DNA of 64,000 nucleotides, taken from contig NC_060111.1 of NCBI RefSeq assembly GCF_021155765.1, forward strand, positions 4,543,481-4,607,480. Reading direction: 5' to 3'. This DNA is from Diprion similis. Taxonomy: Eukaryota > Arthropoda > Insecta > Hymenoptera > Diprionidae. A program made the translations under genes and the position numbers. The notes under the pieces are model-generated. The model searched no databases and was not told the DNA's origin. It saw only the letters and a program-made list of their open reading frames with translations. Position 1 is the stretch's first letter, and the number at the start of each line of letters is the position of its first letter. Of the stretch, positions 12,901 through 26,139 are shown in pieces.

Positions 12901-15900
12901 GATTTCGCTCTATGACGAGTGGTTTTATTCATATGAGACAATTCTCTTATACAATCACGCTGCAATTGTTTTTTTTTTTTTTTTGTTCCTTCTTCTTCGT
13001 TCTTTATTTTTATCACGTTGATATCGACAAATATTGAATATTTCAATATTCTACTGATATTGATATCGATAGACAAATATTAATATCGAAAAAATAATCT
13101 GCTCCGGTGAATGTTCGGTGGAAAACAGTTTTCCGAAAAATAACAAGCCATCCTAGAGTGAAATTGAACGATTCTACTAAAAAATTGTCAACCTCTTAAA
13201 GCGGTTCGAAATGAAAAATCGATACGAAAAATCTTGTACGTAATCGTGCAGGTCACTTTTTTTTTTGTTTATCCAATCAACACCCAACTTGCAATCATCT
13301 CGTCACGAAATTATTAAAAAACTATCGTTTTTCACCTCTACACAATCTCAAAGGTAACAAAGGTAGAATGAAAATTTCAAAAAACGGAGGATTCATTCCA
13401 AGGCTATTAGATTTTTTGGTTTCGGATCAACCATCTCCGAAAAATTATCAACACTACTGCAGACCTACTTTTTTTCAGACTGATTTTCAACTACGATTTT
13501 CGCGTTTAAAAAGTCCATAAAATCAAAAAAATTAAATTTTTCATGTAATTCGTAACAAAGCTTAAATTCAATATTTAGAGTTAAAACTTATTAGAAAAAA
13601 TTCTTAAAATAACCCTTCTTTTTTTTTTTTTTTTTTTTTGCTCGTCAGTTGAGTAGACCCCTTAAATCTGCTGCATCGTTGTGAGACACAGTTGCAATCG
13701 CAATTGCAGTAGCGTCGGCATCGGCTGTCGGTGAAAGGCGGAAAATGTTCGAAAATGTCAGAGCAGCAAGGTGGCAAGTTTCCATATGAGGAGCGCGGAG
13801 AATTACAGGTTTGAATAACGATTTTCGCAGGCTATGAACGCGCGGGCAAATAAAAAAATAAAAATAAAAAACAAATCGCACAAGATTCCGCAGAATATTA
13901 TATTGCCGTTACGCAATATTTTTCCGCGGATACTTACAACACCGTGCAAACATCCTCGAGCGGACAATCGCGACAAATCGAGCCTCTAACAGGCGCTTTG
14001 CCGTCTCCGAGACGCTTTCAATTCCATGCTAAACACAGATATAAATTTTGCCAAACTGCTGCTTTGCGCGGTGCAGACTATCGTCGTCGAGATATATGGA
14101 GCCGAATGCCACCACATATTTTTCCCCACAGATTTCATACATTCATCTATTATTTATTACTACTTTTTATTTATACTTTTTTTTTTTTTCTTTATTATTT
14201 ACTTATTTTTTTTTTTTTTTTTATTCTTCTGCCAAACCAAATTACCCGCTCTCATAACGATATTTGAGCATAAATTCTCCGTCTTCGTGGCAATAAAATT
14301 GTATGATTTTTTTTTCATTACATACCCGAACGACGAATTTATTTATCATCGCGTATTATAGCGATAGATTATACCGATCGATCGGTGCTTTTTACTTTGG
14401 ACTCTTATAGAATTTCAATACAAAAAAAAAAAAAAAAATAAACAACCTCTTGATTTAATGGAAGCCAAAAAAATAAATAATAATCATAATAATTAGAAGA
14501 GCGGAAATTTGCACTTCGAGTATAAATAATCTGAGTTTTTAAATTTTCTTTGTTACAGTTGCGTGGAAGATGAAATTCGAGGGAAATTCGTCTGCTGACG
14601 AGTGAGGAATCGTCGTTCAGGATTTTGAGGTAAAAAATACTAATAATATCCAAAGTATCGTATAACATTATTCGTTTTTGATATCTCTAACGTGTTATGC
14701 AAATTGAAAACGGAGGGAAAAAACAAGTTCGGAGCATTACAGTTTGTCACGAGGCTAATCGAGCGGCTCTAATATTATCGCGCATGCTGGATGGAATTTT
14801 AGGCGCTAGTTTTTATACCCTGTTGTTATTATTATATATATATGTATACGGCTTTACACCGGGTTACGAACTCAAACTAGTCCAAGGCGAGTTTGTCGCG
14901 GTGAGGCGAAACGTTATATCTCACTGCTGCAACGTGCTCCTGCCAATGGGAAAGTGACCAACTATTTGACCCGCTGAATTTTTTACACAAAGAAAATCGA
15001 AATCGACAGAATTATATTGAATACAGGGATTTGAAAGGTGCGTCGTTTTGAAAAAAAAATCGACCAATATTCAAACATCCTCGATTAATCATCGAACGAA
15101 ATTTTGATCTTGGTTATAAAAACGGAGAGAATTTCAATTTCCAAGAATCATATAAGAATATAAAAAGAATTTCTTATCCAACGGATTAGTTTTTCCGTAA
15201 TACGTACGTCTGAATTTTTACGATCGTTTCACGCTGAGCTGAATTCGCAACGATTCTGTTTTTTTTTTTTTTTTCAGAAAGTATGCAAAAATCGGCAACA
15301 CTTATAAACTGCATTTTGCATCTGCAAAATACTCTTACTTAGTTACTTATCGTTAGTTATCAGTTATAAATAGCTTTGATGCAGCTGTCACGTGACACTT
15401 CGAACCAACCGGTCTAAGGAGAAAAGGATTATCGTCACGTGTTCCGATCTAACATCGATCGGATTTTCTCCACGAGCACTTCTGGGGTCGTTTTCACGTT
15501 TATCACCGACGATTAACGGCTCTGGATAGAAATTTGGCAGCCGGCTTGTCTCAGGATTGCATCGGCACGAGGGTAGGGCGAGATCGGTATGCGAACCGAG
15601 GCTAATCTCGCGCAGATAAATTGCAATGCGTGTGTTGACCGAAGGTGAAACGTTGAAACATTGTGCAAAATACGATCTAGGCTTGAGCGACTCCGCAAAG
15701 GACGCTGATAAAATAAAAATAGATAAATTCTCAACTCATTATTTACACACGTTATGTGGCGGAACGAATCGGCGACACTGCGATTACACGCTGTTAATCA
15801 CGAACGTTGCGACACTGCTTTACGTGCATCGAATCACTTTTTTATCATCTCCTTATGATCTTATTTCTTTCTTCTCTAGATTCTATATTCAAGGAATTTC

Positions 15901-18760
15901 CTCAGCATCAGAATTTTCCGAATCGGTTCACGATCGCAGTATATGTATATAAATAACGCTTTTCACCTTGAGTGGAAAATCGAAGCTAGAGGGCTTGCCT
16001 ATCTCTTCAATTAATTTCCGATGGATTCCGTCGTAAAAAGTTTTACGCTCCCAGAACGAGACTCGAATTTTTCTTTTTTCATTTCTTACTTTATTCTTTT
16101 GCTGCAACTGCAGATCTCGATTTTTTAGACATTTAACCCTTTTAGTAATATATTGTTGGATCGAGTTAACTTTTATAACAAGATATAGCATTCTGTGGTT
16201 TTTTAGGTCGCTGATTAACAATCTGAAATTAGATTTTTATACGTCAAGAAGGTCGAAAGGTGGACGAAGATTTTAAATTTCATCGAATATGGTCTAAAAA
16301 CTTTATGCAGGGGATTTTGGGGTCGCTGATTGGATTCTTCATACTGAATTTTAAAAAATATGATTTCATATTCGTAATCGGTGACTCCAAAAACTCGGAC
16401 GTCAAGTTTTTCAATTTTTCATCTTGAATTTTTGATCTAATTTTAAAATGAATTAATTCATAAAATTTTGACAATTTGTTTCTAAGAATACTAATTCCTA
16501 TCAAGTATTGAAAACTTATTAGTATACCATCAGAAGTGGGGAAAAAACGGCAAAGAAATATATTGAAAAAGTTTTTAAATATAGAAAAAAATTGATGGTA
16601 AGAATACTTGCCTGCATTATGACTCAAAGGGTTAATTTGGAGCGAGAAATTCTTTGTAAACTCTGTTCCAGATTTCGTTACGGATTTTCCAATAATTTAT
16701 TGACAGGCTAGAAGAAGAGAAAGGCCGTCGAAATTTCAGAGTCGATTTGGTATGCAGGACTGTTTTACGGTTTTCGTGTTTACGGCGGGAAAGCGAGCTC
16801 GTTATTCAAAGTGGATTAAAATTTGGTGGGCACTGCCATCATCATTCGGGTAGTAAACCGTAAAACCACTTGCACTTTCGTCAGGCAGCTGCAAGTGCAA
16901 AGATCCGACCGAGGAAGCCAAGTATTTCCTACTAAAACGCCTCTTTCATCAAGTTAATCGCTCCCTACGTGCGGGCGTAAAAATCCTGGAGTTAATTTAG
17001 CACCGAATTATTACCATACCTATATACTCGGGAAGATGTTGCATAAAATTTTCGGATCCTCGGACGAGGTGGAAAAAGGAAGAGACGATCGTATTTCAAT
17101 CCGTAGGTTACAACGCGCGTAATATTGCAAAAACGTCGATTTGCATATCGTCGTATAATTTTACTTTACGACGTTTTTCTTTGGCTCCGAAATATCGTCA
17201 CGTTATATCTTTATATGAACGACGATAAAAGTAGTTACAGGTTTCACTTTTTCACACCCAAGATACATCTGTCGATAAAATATATCATTTTTCACCTTCT
17301 TTTTCATTAAGGGGTTATATATATACAGTCAGGAGGCCCAGAAAAATCGATTTTACAAGAATTTTACTTGAGAAGACACTTTAATTTATTAAAGTAAAAA
17401 ATTTTACACATATTATGATAACTTTTAACTGTATTTTAAGATTTTTTAGTTGGAAAAATAATCATTTTAAAAGCTGCTGTAGCTGATCTGACCAAAAATA
17501 TTTCGTTAATATAATGTATCATCTTGTAATTGATCGAAGGAATAAATAAAATAATAATTTTTGACAAAATGGCGGCTTCTCAGAAAAAAAAGAAGCGATT
17601 CTTGTCAAAATTTTAGGCTTTAAATTGTTCAGAAAAATGGAAAATATTAAGCTTTTTATTCTTTGAAAATTTTAACTCTATCGCAACCGTCAAGTCCCCG
17701 ATCGCTTGTAAATGTGGATCTTTCACGCCTTGATCATCCGCAAGCCGCACACTTTTTACGCGCGTTTACTGCGGTTGAACAGGCGCGTAGCGAGTACGTC
17801 CGTCATTGACTGTGAGAAAAAATATGCAGATTTTACTCAATAGTGCAGGAAATGAGGGACACATTTTTGTTTTTGCAAAACATACTTCTTAAAACGCAAA
17901 GTTTACTCTTGAAACAGTGAAAAAAACTGTGTGCAAAAGAAAATTTGTTGATTTAATAATAGACACTTTTCCTGGAGCTTTCTCTCTTTTTATTCTCCAG
18001 CGAGTAAATTTTTTCGAAAGTTTACTCGAATATGATGAAATTTTTTCTACTCTTTAAAGAAAATTTGGTTCGATTAACTATCAGAAGTGTAAAATTTTTT
18101 TTGAAATTGAATCGAATGAATTTGTCAGAATTGAATAAATATTGTATAACTTAGATTCAAGAAAGGTAGTAAAAAATTGAGAATTGGTGGGATTGCGCAA
18201 TTCTGACGGATTCAAGAACGGCTTTTCATTTTAATCGTCGTTGCTTTTCGTCCAATTACGTTGATCGAGTGATCCTGCGACAAGGGTTCGCGTAATTATT
18301 ATTTCTGAAAATGTTATTCGAGGAAAAGAGAATCCGACGTGTGCGCGTACGGCTTAATGCCGATAAAGTAGGAATTTAATTGAGCTCCGTTGGGGCGACG
18401 TAGCGATATAGTGTAGGTATATAGTAACCAGGCAACGTGAAAGGATGCCCTTTCTATCGACGTCGGCCCCTCGGGGTCCACTTCAAAAGGTGCATTGTCT
18501 CTGCCCGGTGGCCGCTCTATTTTATCGGACCAGCACACAGAAGCACTCGACCGGAAACCGGGACCCAAATATGCTCCGAATTTTCCCAGCTCTCTTCTCC
18601 TCCTCCTCTCTGATAACAGTTTTGTTTGAAACGGAAAGCAACCGGACCGTCAGATCATTTTGCTCTCCCGCAGAAACGATCCCCGTGCAACCCATCGTAC
18701 GTAATATATACATACATATATATACATGTATTTTATATGTATATATGCATATGGAGTATT

Positions 18761-18867
18761 AAACCCCGACCATCTCGAAATTATTAAATTTTTTTTTATT
18801 AAACCGTTTATTTTTTATAAATATTTAAAGTCGATTGCGAAAGCCCGTTTTGAGATGGTCGGGGTTT
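18761..18867. repeat. Perfect 16-bp inverted repeat (hairpin)
   Basis: AAACCCCGACCATCTC at 18,761-18,776 is matched exactly by its reverse complement at 18,852-18,867, around a 75-bp AT-rich loop containing 'tttataaatatttaaagtcg'. The sequence just beyond the right arm carries the 'gtggaataccccat' end motif seen at 5,305-5,322, so this is probably a small member of the same MITE-like family. Confidence 0.7.
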
Positions 18868-21419
18868 GGACACTGGTCGAGTTGACGTGGAATACCCCAT
18901 ATATATGTATAAATACATAAGCACAGCGTTCAAGAAGAAAGCTTCGATCTATCTTTTTCAACTACTCTACAAGTTTCGTTGGTATTTTTTATTTATTTAT
19001 TTTTTTGGCATCTTCTTTTTTCTCCCGATATCATTCATGCGTATCATCGATGCTTACAGACACACATTGATAATATAGTAAGAATGACCAAGAATAATCG
19101 ATTATTTTTCCTTGCAATCGTTTTTTGTTTTTCTACTTCCATGAACGATGCAGTATAATATCAATTTATGTGATTAAAGTATGAATTATTGTTGTTTTAT
19201 TAGTTACTAAGTACTTATTTGATATAATAAGTGGAAAATGAATGAACATTTTCACCTGAAATTGAAAAATATTTTTAATCAAACTATAAATTGTCAAAAA
19301 AAGTTCTCCGCTATTGAGCCGGCGTGCTGAAAATTACAAAATTTTGGTTTCACGTGCACCGTTGGTAAAAGAAAAATTAATCAATCGATTAATTATTTTT
19401 ACCTTAGTGACTATCGCCCTTGAATGAATTACTAATTCAACGATATCTCGTCGCTGCAGCAGTTCCGCTTCTCAATTAGCGAAGGATTGATTGAGTTTAA
19501 AAGTAGAATTAAAAGAAGCTGAAATTGCCTGAAATAGAAAACTTTTAAAAACGGAGAAAAAATCTTTTCTCTTCCCTGCGTAGTTATTCGTCGCTTAAAT
19601 TCGTATGTAGAAAGAGAAAGAAAAAAAAAATTGCAGTTATAGACATTTTTAATTCTTCTCTTCAATACGTTTGTTCGTTTTTTCCATTTTTTTTCAAATT
19701 CACAAGTTTATCGTTGCTATAATTTATAAACTGATGCTTATCTATAATGAAATCATTATACACGTAAAATTTGTTCAAAATTTTATCTTGTGTGATATTG
19801 TATTATTGTAGATAATTCATTTATACCTAATCAACGAATTATCCTTATTCATAGAAATTCTTTCACTCAATTTTGACCTGATCTTAATTCCCTTCAAATT
19901 ATACTTCAATCTTATCGTTTTTTCTTTCATTAATTTTTCTACCAAACTCCAGACTTTACGTAACTTCAAAACCACGTCCCCCTCTAAGATGTCAATCTCC
20001 GCCAATCTTGCAACCTCACGACAGTCAGCCACGTGACCATTATCCTTAATAAATGAATTCCTTCTGAGAGAGAAATTGTTTGTTTATTTTCTCATTTATT
20101 TCTCGGTGAGACTGAACTCGCTCTTCGACACAGTTTAAGGACCTCTTGAGAGCTTTAAACAACGGCGCGAAGTCCTCAGCTGGCTTCTAATTTCTGGCTG
20201 TAAATTGAGTAATATTGTCCTTTTGGAACACGAGTCCTTAGTATAGGCGTTGAGCTGAAAAATTCGGAACAGCCGAAGGCAAGGTGGACAATTAAAATCA
20301 TTAGCGAGGCTCCCCTCCGGGAAGCACTGAACGAAGGTAAATAAATAAATGAGTAAATAACGAGTTTAGCCCAGGGTTCAGGAAACAAAACATTTTTACC
20401 AAAAATATAACAACGACGAGAACAACTTTTTTGAAAATACGCGTATAACGTATTGTCAGAAATTTTTCTAAAGTTACTTTTGGAAGGTCAACTTTTAATT
20501 GGAAACAACAACATCGCACGATTATTATAAACCGGGTCAATATCTCGATGATTTTAATTTTTTCTTTTTTTTTTTTTGTAACCTCTTCAGTCACGCATTC
20601 AGTTATTTATTGATTTATTTTTTTTTCATTCACGGAAGTACAATTATACCGTTTCGTCTGTATTTTTCGACGCTGAATGCGGATCTGATGTGAAAAATAC
20701 GTTGTTTTTTTATAACAATTTTATTTATAAAAATTCACAAGAATTATGGATAAAAAAAAAAAAAAAAAAAAAAATCCTGAAAATTCCAAAGTTTAAGTAT
20801 TTTTTTACTTGAAAATGCAAAAAAAGATGAAAATTTTCTTTAAAAAACAATGGTGGCTTCTCTGACGGAAAGGATTAAGTAAGAGATTTTCACTCGTCTG
20901 AATAGCGGTGGAAAATTTTTAATCAAACGAAATTGCGCCGCCTGAAGATAAACGAAAATACAAAAGATATATTTGCGCGGGGAAAAATGCCGGCTTGCTT
21001 ATTCCCGTCGATATTCATTCCTAAGAATGAAGGCATGTGATCCCACTCACACGAGTCCCCATCTCGACTTGTGTGAGTGTGAGTGTATGGAAAGAATCGT
21101 TCTTTGTATGGTTATCACCGTAGGAATGCTCAGATGCCACGAATGGTCGCCGGGCAACAGCTTGTCGAAACGATCGGCACGGGGCGTCGAATATCCTCGT
21201 TTATTTCCTTTTTATTTCTGTTTATTTCTACAATATCCTTAAAGTGCCTACACATATTGAATATCAAGTCACGACGCGCGACGCACGGCATTGCACGGAA
21301 TTACTTATATACCTACACTTCTTTGTCCGCAAAGAAGAAGAAGCGGGGAAGAGGAGATATCCAGATGTTCCATTAATTCGATCGTCATCAAAACGAGCAT
21401 ATATATCACATACGTATTA

Positions 21420-21800
21420 TGCCACGATGGCGGATCCAACATGGCGGACAAAAAGTTCAAATTTCAACGAATTTTGTCGAAAAACTTTTGCAGTTTTACT
21501 AAGTATTGGAAAGTATTGGAGTCGTATTTCAGAATTGTTGGAATCAAAAATTCTATACGTAATCAGCGAGCCCGAAAACTCCCGAGTAGAGTTTTTTGAC
21601 TAAATTCAATCAAATTTGAACTAATAGTCAGCCATATTGGATCTGCTATTTTGAATTTTTTAAATCTGAATTCAGATTCGTAATCAGTGACCCTGAAAAT
21701 CCCTGGGCCCAGTTTTTTGATCAGATTTCATTACATTTCAACTTTCCGTCCGCCATATTGGATCCGCCACGTTGAACTTTCGGAATCTGATTTTGTTAGT
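21420..21800. repeat. Degenerate tandem/dispersed repeat with 'gccatattggatc' motif
   Basis: A 'cgccatattggatccgcc'-type motif occurs three times (near 21,426, 21,632 and 21,749; the first as 'ggcggatccaacatggcgg'), separated by related sequence carrying 'cgtaatcagtgaccctgaaa'. A related block, in a different arrangement, is visible near 16,300-16,420 ('cgtaatcggtgactcc'). It looks like a degenerate multi-copy repeat. There is no coding capacity. Confidence 0.5.
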
Positions 21801-22617
21801 GGTTTCTGAACGCGAAAATAGTTTCACTTAATTCTGAATTTATTAGTCCAGTAATGAGATAATTTATTTAATTTTCTTTTTAAACTTTAATCATCTGCAA
21901 AAAAGTTTTCTTATAACTTTTCGATAACTCTACTACTCGTTCTAAAAGTTATTCAAAGGTGAAGTTGAAGCCGTGTAAAAATTGTCTTTATTTCGAGACT
22001 CGAAGTGTTTTTGAAAGCAGTAAAAATCAAATCCATGGTCCAAAAGGTCTGAAATAATTTATCACATTCCGGGAAATATTGTCTGCAGATTAGGGAGCAG
22101 GTTTTTCAAAATAATTAACGGATCTGCTTAATTCGAATATTGGAATATTTCATCGAGGATACCTTCTTGGCGTAGGTATAACGAGAGTGGATGACGATGG
22201 TTTGGGTATTGCGCGAATACCTGCCTGCGCGAACGTCAAGTGGCGTTAAATTCTGTTAACGACAAATTGCTTTAATATGACGAGCCCCAGTTTTCAAAGT
22301 TAGAGTCTTGCGCATGGATGGGGGGGACGAGTGCGATCCAGCCAAGTTATTAACCGCATCCTTAATTAATAAAGATATTCAGTCATGCGATTAATTCGCC
22401 GTTTAGGCTGGCACGAGGCTTGTATTAAACTATATACGCCTCCATTCACGATATTAAAGGACTTCAAAGTAGTTCAATTCCGCAGCTGGTACGCGGTGAG
22501 AGTCCTTTCTTCTTCCAAATTCATCACTAACAAAAACTGGAAATTTTGTACCATCGAAATACGGTTCCGCAAGCTGCATTCACGTCCGAGTGGAGTCCCG
22601 AATCGTCAGCAATATCT

Positions 22618-23614
22618 TCAGCATGTCGAAATCGAGCAATTTGACACGCAGCATGGCGCGCTTTGGTAGGGAGAAACAAGCCCAGAGTCACACTGGCAGT
22701 ATATATTCTCGTTTGAGCACTTCTGAAAACGGAAATTACGATCGAATTACAAATCATAATTTTCGATATGCGCAAAGAACGTGAAGAATTTTATTCGCGT
22801 AAAAGTGTGTTGCATGCGAATCCAAAAAAAGTCTGAACGTCAAGATTTTTGATTTTAATCAAAAAATTTTCTGGATTTATCTCAACTCTGAAGCATTACC
22901 CTGAATTTTTATAGATTTTTTATTCAACTGGTTAATTATTAACGGTTTAGACCGATATAGTTTTGAAGTTCATGAAGAAAGTGGAAGTGGTCTAGAAATG
23001 TTCTAACATAAGTGAAAAATGAAAGTTTTGACATTTTTTATGGGAATTTTTAGACCGTTCAAAGAATGTTTTAGTTTACCGAAAAAATTGGAATGGCTGG
23101 AGAAAAAATAGCAGAAATTCGGTCCATCATGGGCATGGTCTTGAAATATTTGGAATAGAAAAAACTAAATCTAAAATGGTGAAGGTCAGACAACGTTGAG
23201 TTCGCATGGAATTCTCTAGATCCAGACATGGACAGATCAGACTCTGATATTTTCAACACAACAAAAATGCGCACATTTTCTTTTACCACTAATCGGAAAA
23301 ATTGAGATTTAAAAATCAGAATTGGACAAAAATTACCGCCACGCAAGCTCCTCCCATCTGACCGCAGGGTGGTTCGCATGTTGTACAGTTCGTAGGACTC
23401 ATTCCGGGTCCGCACTGATCTTCATTCTGGGCTCCTACCGTGGCTGAGATTTTATGGATAAGCATTAGGTGCGGAAACACACCGAGCGCGATCGAACGAT
23501 TCCGATCTTATTGTCAACGAGATTTCACTGTATTTTGGTCAGATACTCACAGACGATAATGAGCAGAACTCCTGCAACTAATTGTAAGACCCGGGCTACC
23601 GACGCAGCTTTCAT
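22618..23614 (-). CDS. TIL1: secreted TIL-type cysteine-rich peptide (three exons)
   Basis: Predicted small secreted serine-protease inhibitor of the trypsin-inhibitor-like (TIL) family. Exons on the minus strand: 23,614-23,551, 23,443-23,337 and 22,722-22,618; introns are GT-AG and the total is 91 residues. Residues 1 to about 25 are a signal peptide (MKAASVARVLQL, then a hydrophobic core). The mature part begins near QNEDQC and has 12 cysteines: CGPGMSPTNC, CEPPC, a five-residue gap, then the CQC pair typical of TIL, a CC and two C-terminal cysteines. The residue aligned with TIL P1 is Ala (CVA/KC). The C6-C7 loop is longer than the canonical three residues. A TATA box lies 76 nt upstream. 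Exons 1 and 2 have a near-identical copy at 28,801-29,078. The inhibitor role is inferred from the family; the reading frame and splice sites are read directly. Confidence 0.85.
22878..23160. repeat. Partial copy of inverted-repeat element in TIL1 intron 2
   Basis: Sequence within TIL1 intron 2 starts with 'ctcaactctgaagcattacc' and a 'ttttttattcaactgg' block resembling the left arm of the element at 6,004-6,452. The expected right arm is absent here, but a right-arm-like segment is present in the duplicated block at 28,536-28,618. Boundaries are approximate. Confidence 0.4.
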
Positions 23615-23689
23615 CTTGGCATCGATGTGCAAAGTGCGCACTTTCTCGGCTAACGCGGATTAACGTAGAGCTCCGCTGATGCCGGCTGC

Positions 23690-23695
23690 TTTATA
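23690..23695 (-). promoter_or_regulatory. TATA box of TIL1
   Basis: TATAAA on the minus strand, 76 nt upstream of the TIL1 start codon. The same motif sits at the equivalent place in the duplicate (29,154-29,159). Confidence 0.55.
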
Positions 23696-23699
23696 TGGA

Positions 23700-24550
23700 A
23701 ATGTATGGAAATTGTTAAAGCAGTATCGCAGCTTAGAGCAACAAAACATGCTTATTGTGCCGATGTGTGCTTCAGGATTTTTATATCACTGATGCAAAAA
23801 TTGCAACACAACTTGAAGACAATACCACGGTTGCTTCTTCCGCTTACGGTGTGTAGTTACAAGTGCGTCTTGGCGATTGAAGTATATTTGCTATCGCTGA
23901 ATATTGATATTAAAAATTTTTACCGAGTTCCCCTGGAACACCAATCAGGAATAGCTTCATCACCTTGACGATGTGCCTCGGTTTTTTATTACATTCTTTT
24001 CTTTCAATCCATGATTATTCATGAGTAAATGCAATTGCAAGATATATACAAATATTTTCTCGTCCTTGCATTGCGAATCGCATGAAAACGAGCGAAATCT
24101 ATATTTACTTCGTTTCTTTTTCTTACCAATTTCAAATAAGAGTGTCACTGGTATTCACGGGTTTTTATCCATCTTCCGTTTTTTCTCAAAACACTTAAGA
24201 TCTAAGAAAACATTTTGCCTCGGTTTCCCCGTTGCGCGATTATTGCAACGAAGCTTCAGCTTCTCGGCGACATCGAAACGAGATTACTGCGTCGACAGAA
24301 AGAGTTTTCATTACGTTTGTCCACCGTTATGTCGTTGCGGAAAAAAAATTATCAGCGTATGTATTTATCAAAACATAAAAAATCTTTCAGGAAATTGCAT
24401 TTTTATTTTTTCAGACGAGATCAGGCAATAGATTTACAGGTATATTAGCAAGAAATAAAAATATCGCCGAGTATGACATAATTTTAATAACTTTAACCAG
24501 TTTAATTATAAAATACAAATAGTTACATTAAATCAATAGTCAATCATAAA
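23700..24550. other. Intergenic DNA between TIL1 and TIL2
   Basis: The first 200 bp or so match 29,160-29,364 almost exactly, as part of the TIL1 duplication. The rest has no counterpart in the second unit and no recognisable gene; the plus-strand open frame near 24,021-24,431 looks non-coding (Phe/Ser-rich, no known family). Confidence 0.5.
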
Positions 24551-25123
24551 TTAAATTTCTATGTCTGCATGTACGATCGAATGCCATGATGGAACGCAAC
24601 AACCATGGCTGTCTTCGCAGAAATTAGAATCACATTGGCATCCCTGGGGAAAGTTGGTACAGACCTGAGAGAAAGATGCGAAAATCAGGAGTTATTAATT
24701 TGCATTAGTGAAAAGTGCAAGTGCTGCTTAAGATTCATACTGAAACGTTTCATGAGAAAATCTACGGGGTGAAAAGGGGATGTTTTCCGACCCAATATCA
24801 TGTCAATTCCAGTGACACTTACATACTCACAAGCCATTACAGTTCCATTACATTTTGTATTGCATACTGTGCAGTTTGTTGGCGTTGAATTAGGACCACA
24901 GGTTATAGTAGCCGCAGGTTTTCCAACTACAGATTAATAGAGAATTAAGATAATTTTAGTCTTATTTATGCAACCATTCACTTTCACAAGATATTCAGAA
25001 TAGTAAGAAGTGTGTTAGTGATTGTTAGATTGAATTTTCACTTACAATTAGCAGAGGTAACTTACAGGTACAGATAAGGAAGAGACCCACGACGGCAGAC
25101 AGAAATAACGTTGATGTCTTCAT
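24551..25123 (-). CDS. TIL2: secreted TIL-type cysteine-rich peptide (three exons)
   Basis: Predicted TIL-family inhibitor. Exons on the minus strand: 25,123-25,066, 24,926-24,823 and 24,664-24,551; lengths 58, 104 and 114 nt stay in frame and give 91 residues. The signal peptide is MKTSTLFLSAVVGLFLICT with cleavage near FGKPA. The mature peptide has 11 cysteines: CGPNSTPTNC, CTVC-type spacing, CNGTVMAC, then a P1-aligned Tyr (CEY/VC), which would suit a chymotrypsin-like target, and GCQC followed by CC. After the last cysteines there is a short tail ending ADIEI. CGPN at the first cysteine and the GCxC pair are hallmarks of the family. A TATA box (TATATAAG) lies 46 nt upstream. Its duplicate at 29,479-29,536 keeps only exon 1. 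Function is inferred. Confidence 0.85.
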
Positions 25124-25168
25124 CTTGACTTCAGTTCACTGTGTAATATTGTTTAGATCGATGCACTG

Positions 25169-25176
25169 CTTATATA
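25169..25176 (-). promoter_or_regulatory. TATA box of TIL2
   Basis: TATATAAG on the minus strand, 46 nt upstream of the TIL2 start codon. The surrounding 160 bp are repeated at about 30,140-30,300 ahead of the TIL2 copy. Confidence 0.65.
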
Positions 25177-25452
25177 TGATTATTTGATGCAAGGAAAATG
25201 GTTGACAAAACTGAATTAACAGAACTAAGTGACATGTTTATATTTTGTTTGTTGTACGTCGTGACAGACTTCTACATATTATACAGTAGGACAAAACAAT
25301 GCAGCTTACTTGACATTCAAGAAACAAATAGAGCTGAATAATTTTCTGCCGATCTACCTTGACGGAAAATAATCATCGTTTCATAAACGAATGCCCATTT
25401 TCATATTTATCTCATGTCTTAACTATATCTTATATCAGCATCAGAAATATCT

Positions 25453-26087
25453 TCAGCATGTTGCAGTCGAGCAATTATCTCTTGGTACACAGCAGGGCGC
25501 GTTTTGGTAGGGAAGAACGTAGTCCTCGTCACACTGGCAGTGCTCTTGGCCGTCGCAGGTCTGAAACCGGAAATCATAATCAGGACTATGATTAATAAAA
25601 AGAAACTCAAAGTCGTGCTCACAATGTTTAAGATGCGCGAAGAGCGTCGGGTGCGATCCTTACTGAAAGAAATTTATGCAACTAAGTGTGTTGCATATGC
25701 AGAAACGGACGAACCATACTCTGGATTTTCCAACACAAAAATAGTAGTAATAAATCATTCTCTTATCGCTTGTTTGACTAACCGAGTGTTGAAAATGTAA
25801 GTTGAATAGAACTCACGCCTTTGCAATCCCCGCCAAATCCACCGCATATTACGTTACAAGGTGTGCAGTTCCTGGCGAACATTCCAGTCCCACACTGGAA
25901 TTGACTCTCGGCACCTACTGCAGATGATAATTTACGAACAGGCCTTTGGTAAAAATTGCACCACAAACAATTCAATGATCCTTATTTTATTATCATCGAG
26001 ATATTCCTGGATCTAGATCAGATACTTACGGATGAAAATTAGCAGAACTCCCGAAGTTAAGACCAAGACTGTTGACACTGGTTTCAT
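25453..26087 (-). CDS. TIL3: secreted TIL-type cysteine-rich peptide (three exons)
   Basis: Predicted TIL-family inhibitor of 88 residues. Exons on the minus strand: 26,087-26,030, 25,917-25,817 and 25,560-25,453, with GT-AG introns in phases 1 and 0. The signal peptide is MKPVSTVLVLTSGVLLIFI; the mature chain starts near GAESQFQC. It has 12 cysteines: CGTGMFARNC, CTPC, CNVIC, a six-residue gap to the fifth cysteine, then CKG/TC (P1-aligned Gly), CQCDEDYVLPYQNAPCC and a final CSTATC. Exon 3 is closest to exon 3 of TIL1 (both have a PYQxAPCC motif), so TIL1 and TIL3 are sister paralogs. No copy of TIL3 exists in the second duplicated unit, although its upstream flank does (near 30,310-30,540). 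Function is inferred. Confidence 0.85.
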
Positions 26088-26131
26088 CTTGACGTCGATG
26101 CGTAAAATACTCAGTTCCTGGGCTAGCGCGG

Positions 26132-26137
26132 TTTATA
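26132..26137 (-). promoter_or_regulatory. TATA box of TIL3
   Basis: TATAAA on the minus strand (within ACGTATAAACC), 45 nt upstream of the TIL3 start codon. Confidence 0.5.
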
Positions 26138-26139
26138 CG

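Larger units (their letters stand above)
9945..22617. other. Long gene-poor stretch upstream of the TIL cluster
   Basis: No coding gene is recognised on either strand. Contents: A/T runs, an (ACA)n tract near 10,369-10,393, a GC-richer patch near 10,430-10,760 with no recognisable protein, a T tract near 13,617-13,640, T-rich tracts near 14,175-14,225, an A tract near 20,751-20,774, the hairpin at 18,761-18,867, and a degenerate dispersed repeat near 16,270-16,440 and 21,420-21,800. Nothing else could be supported. Confidence 0.5.

Noticed and set aside
14026-14361. Phe/Tyr-rich plus-strand frames that look like membrane segments
   Set aside because: They come from T-rich tracts; they overlap in all three frames and show no family resemblance.
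25504-25800. Plus-strand frame of 98 residues across TIL3 exon 3
   Set aside because: Opposite strand of TIL3 exon 3 and intron; the minus-strand cysteine pattern explains the sequence.
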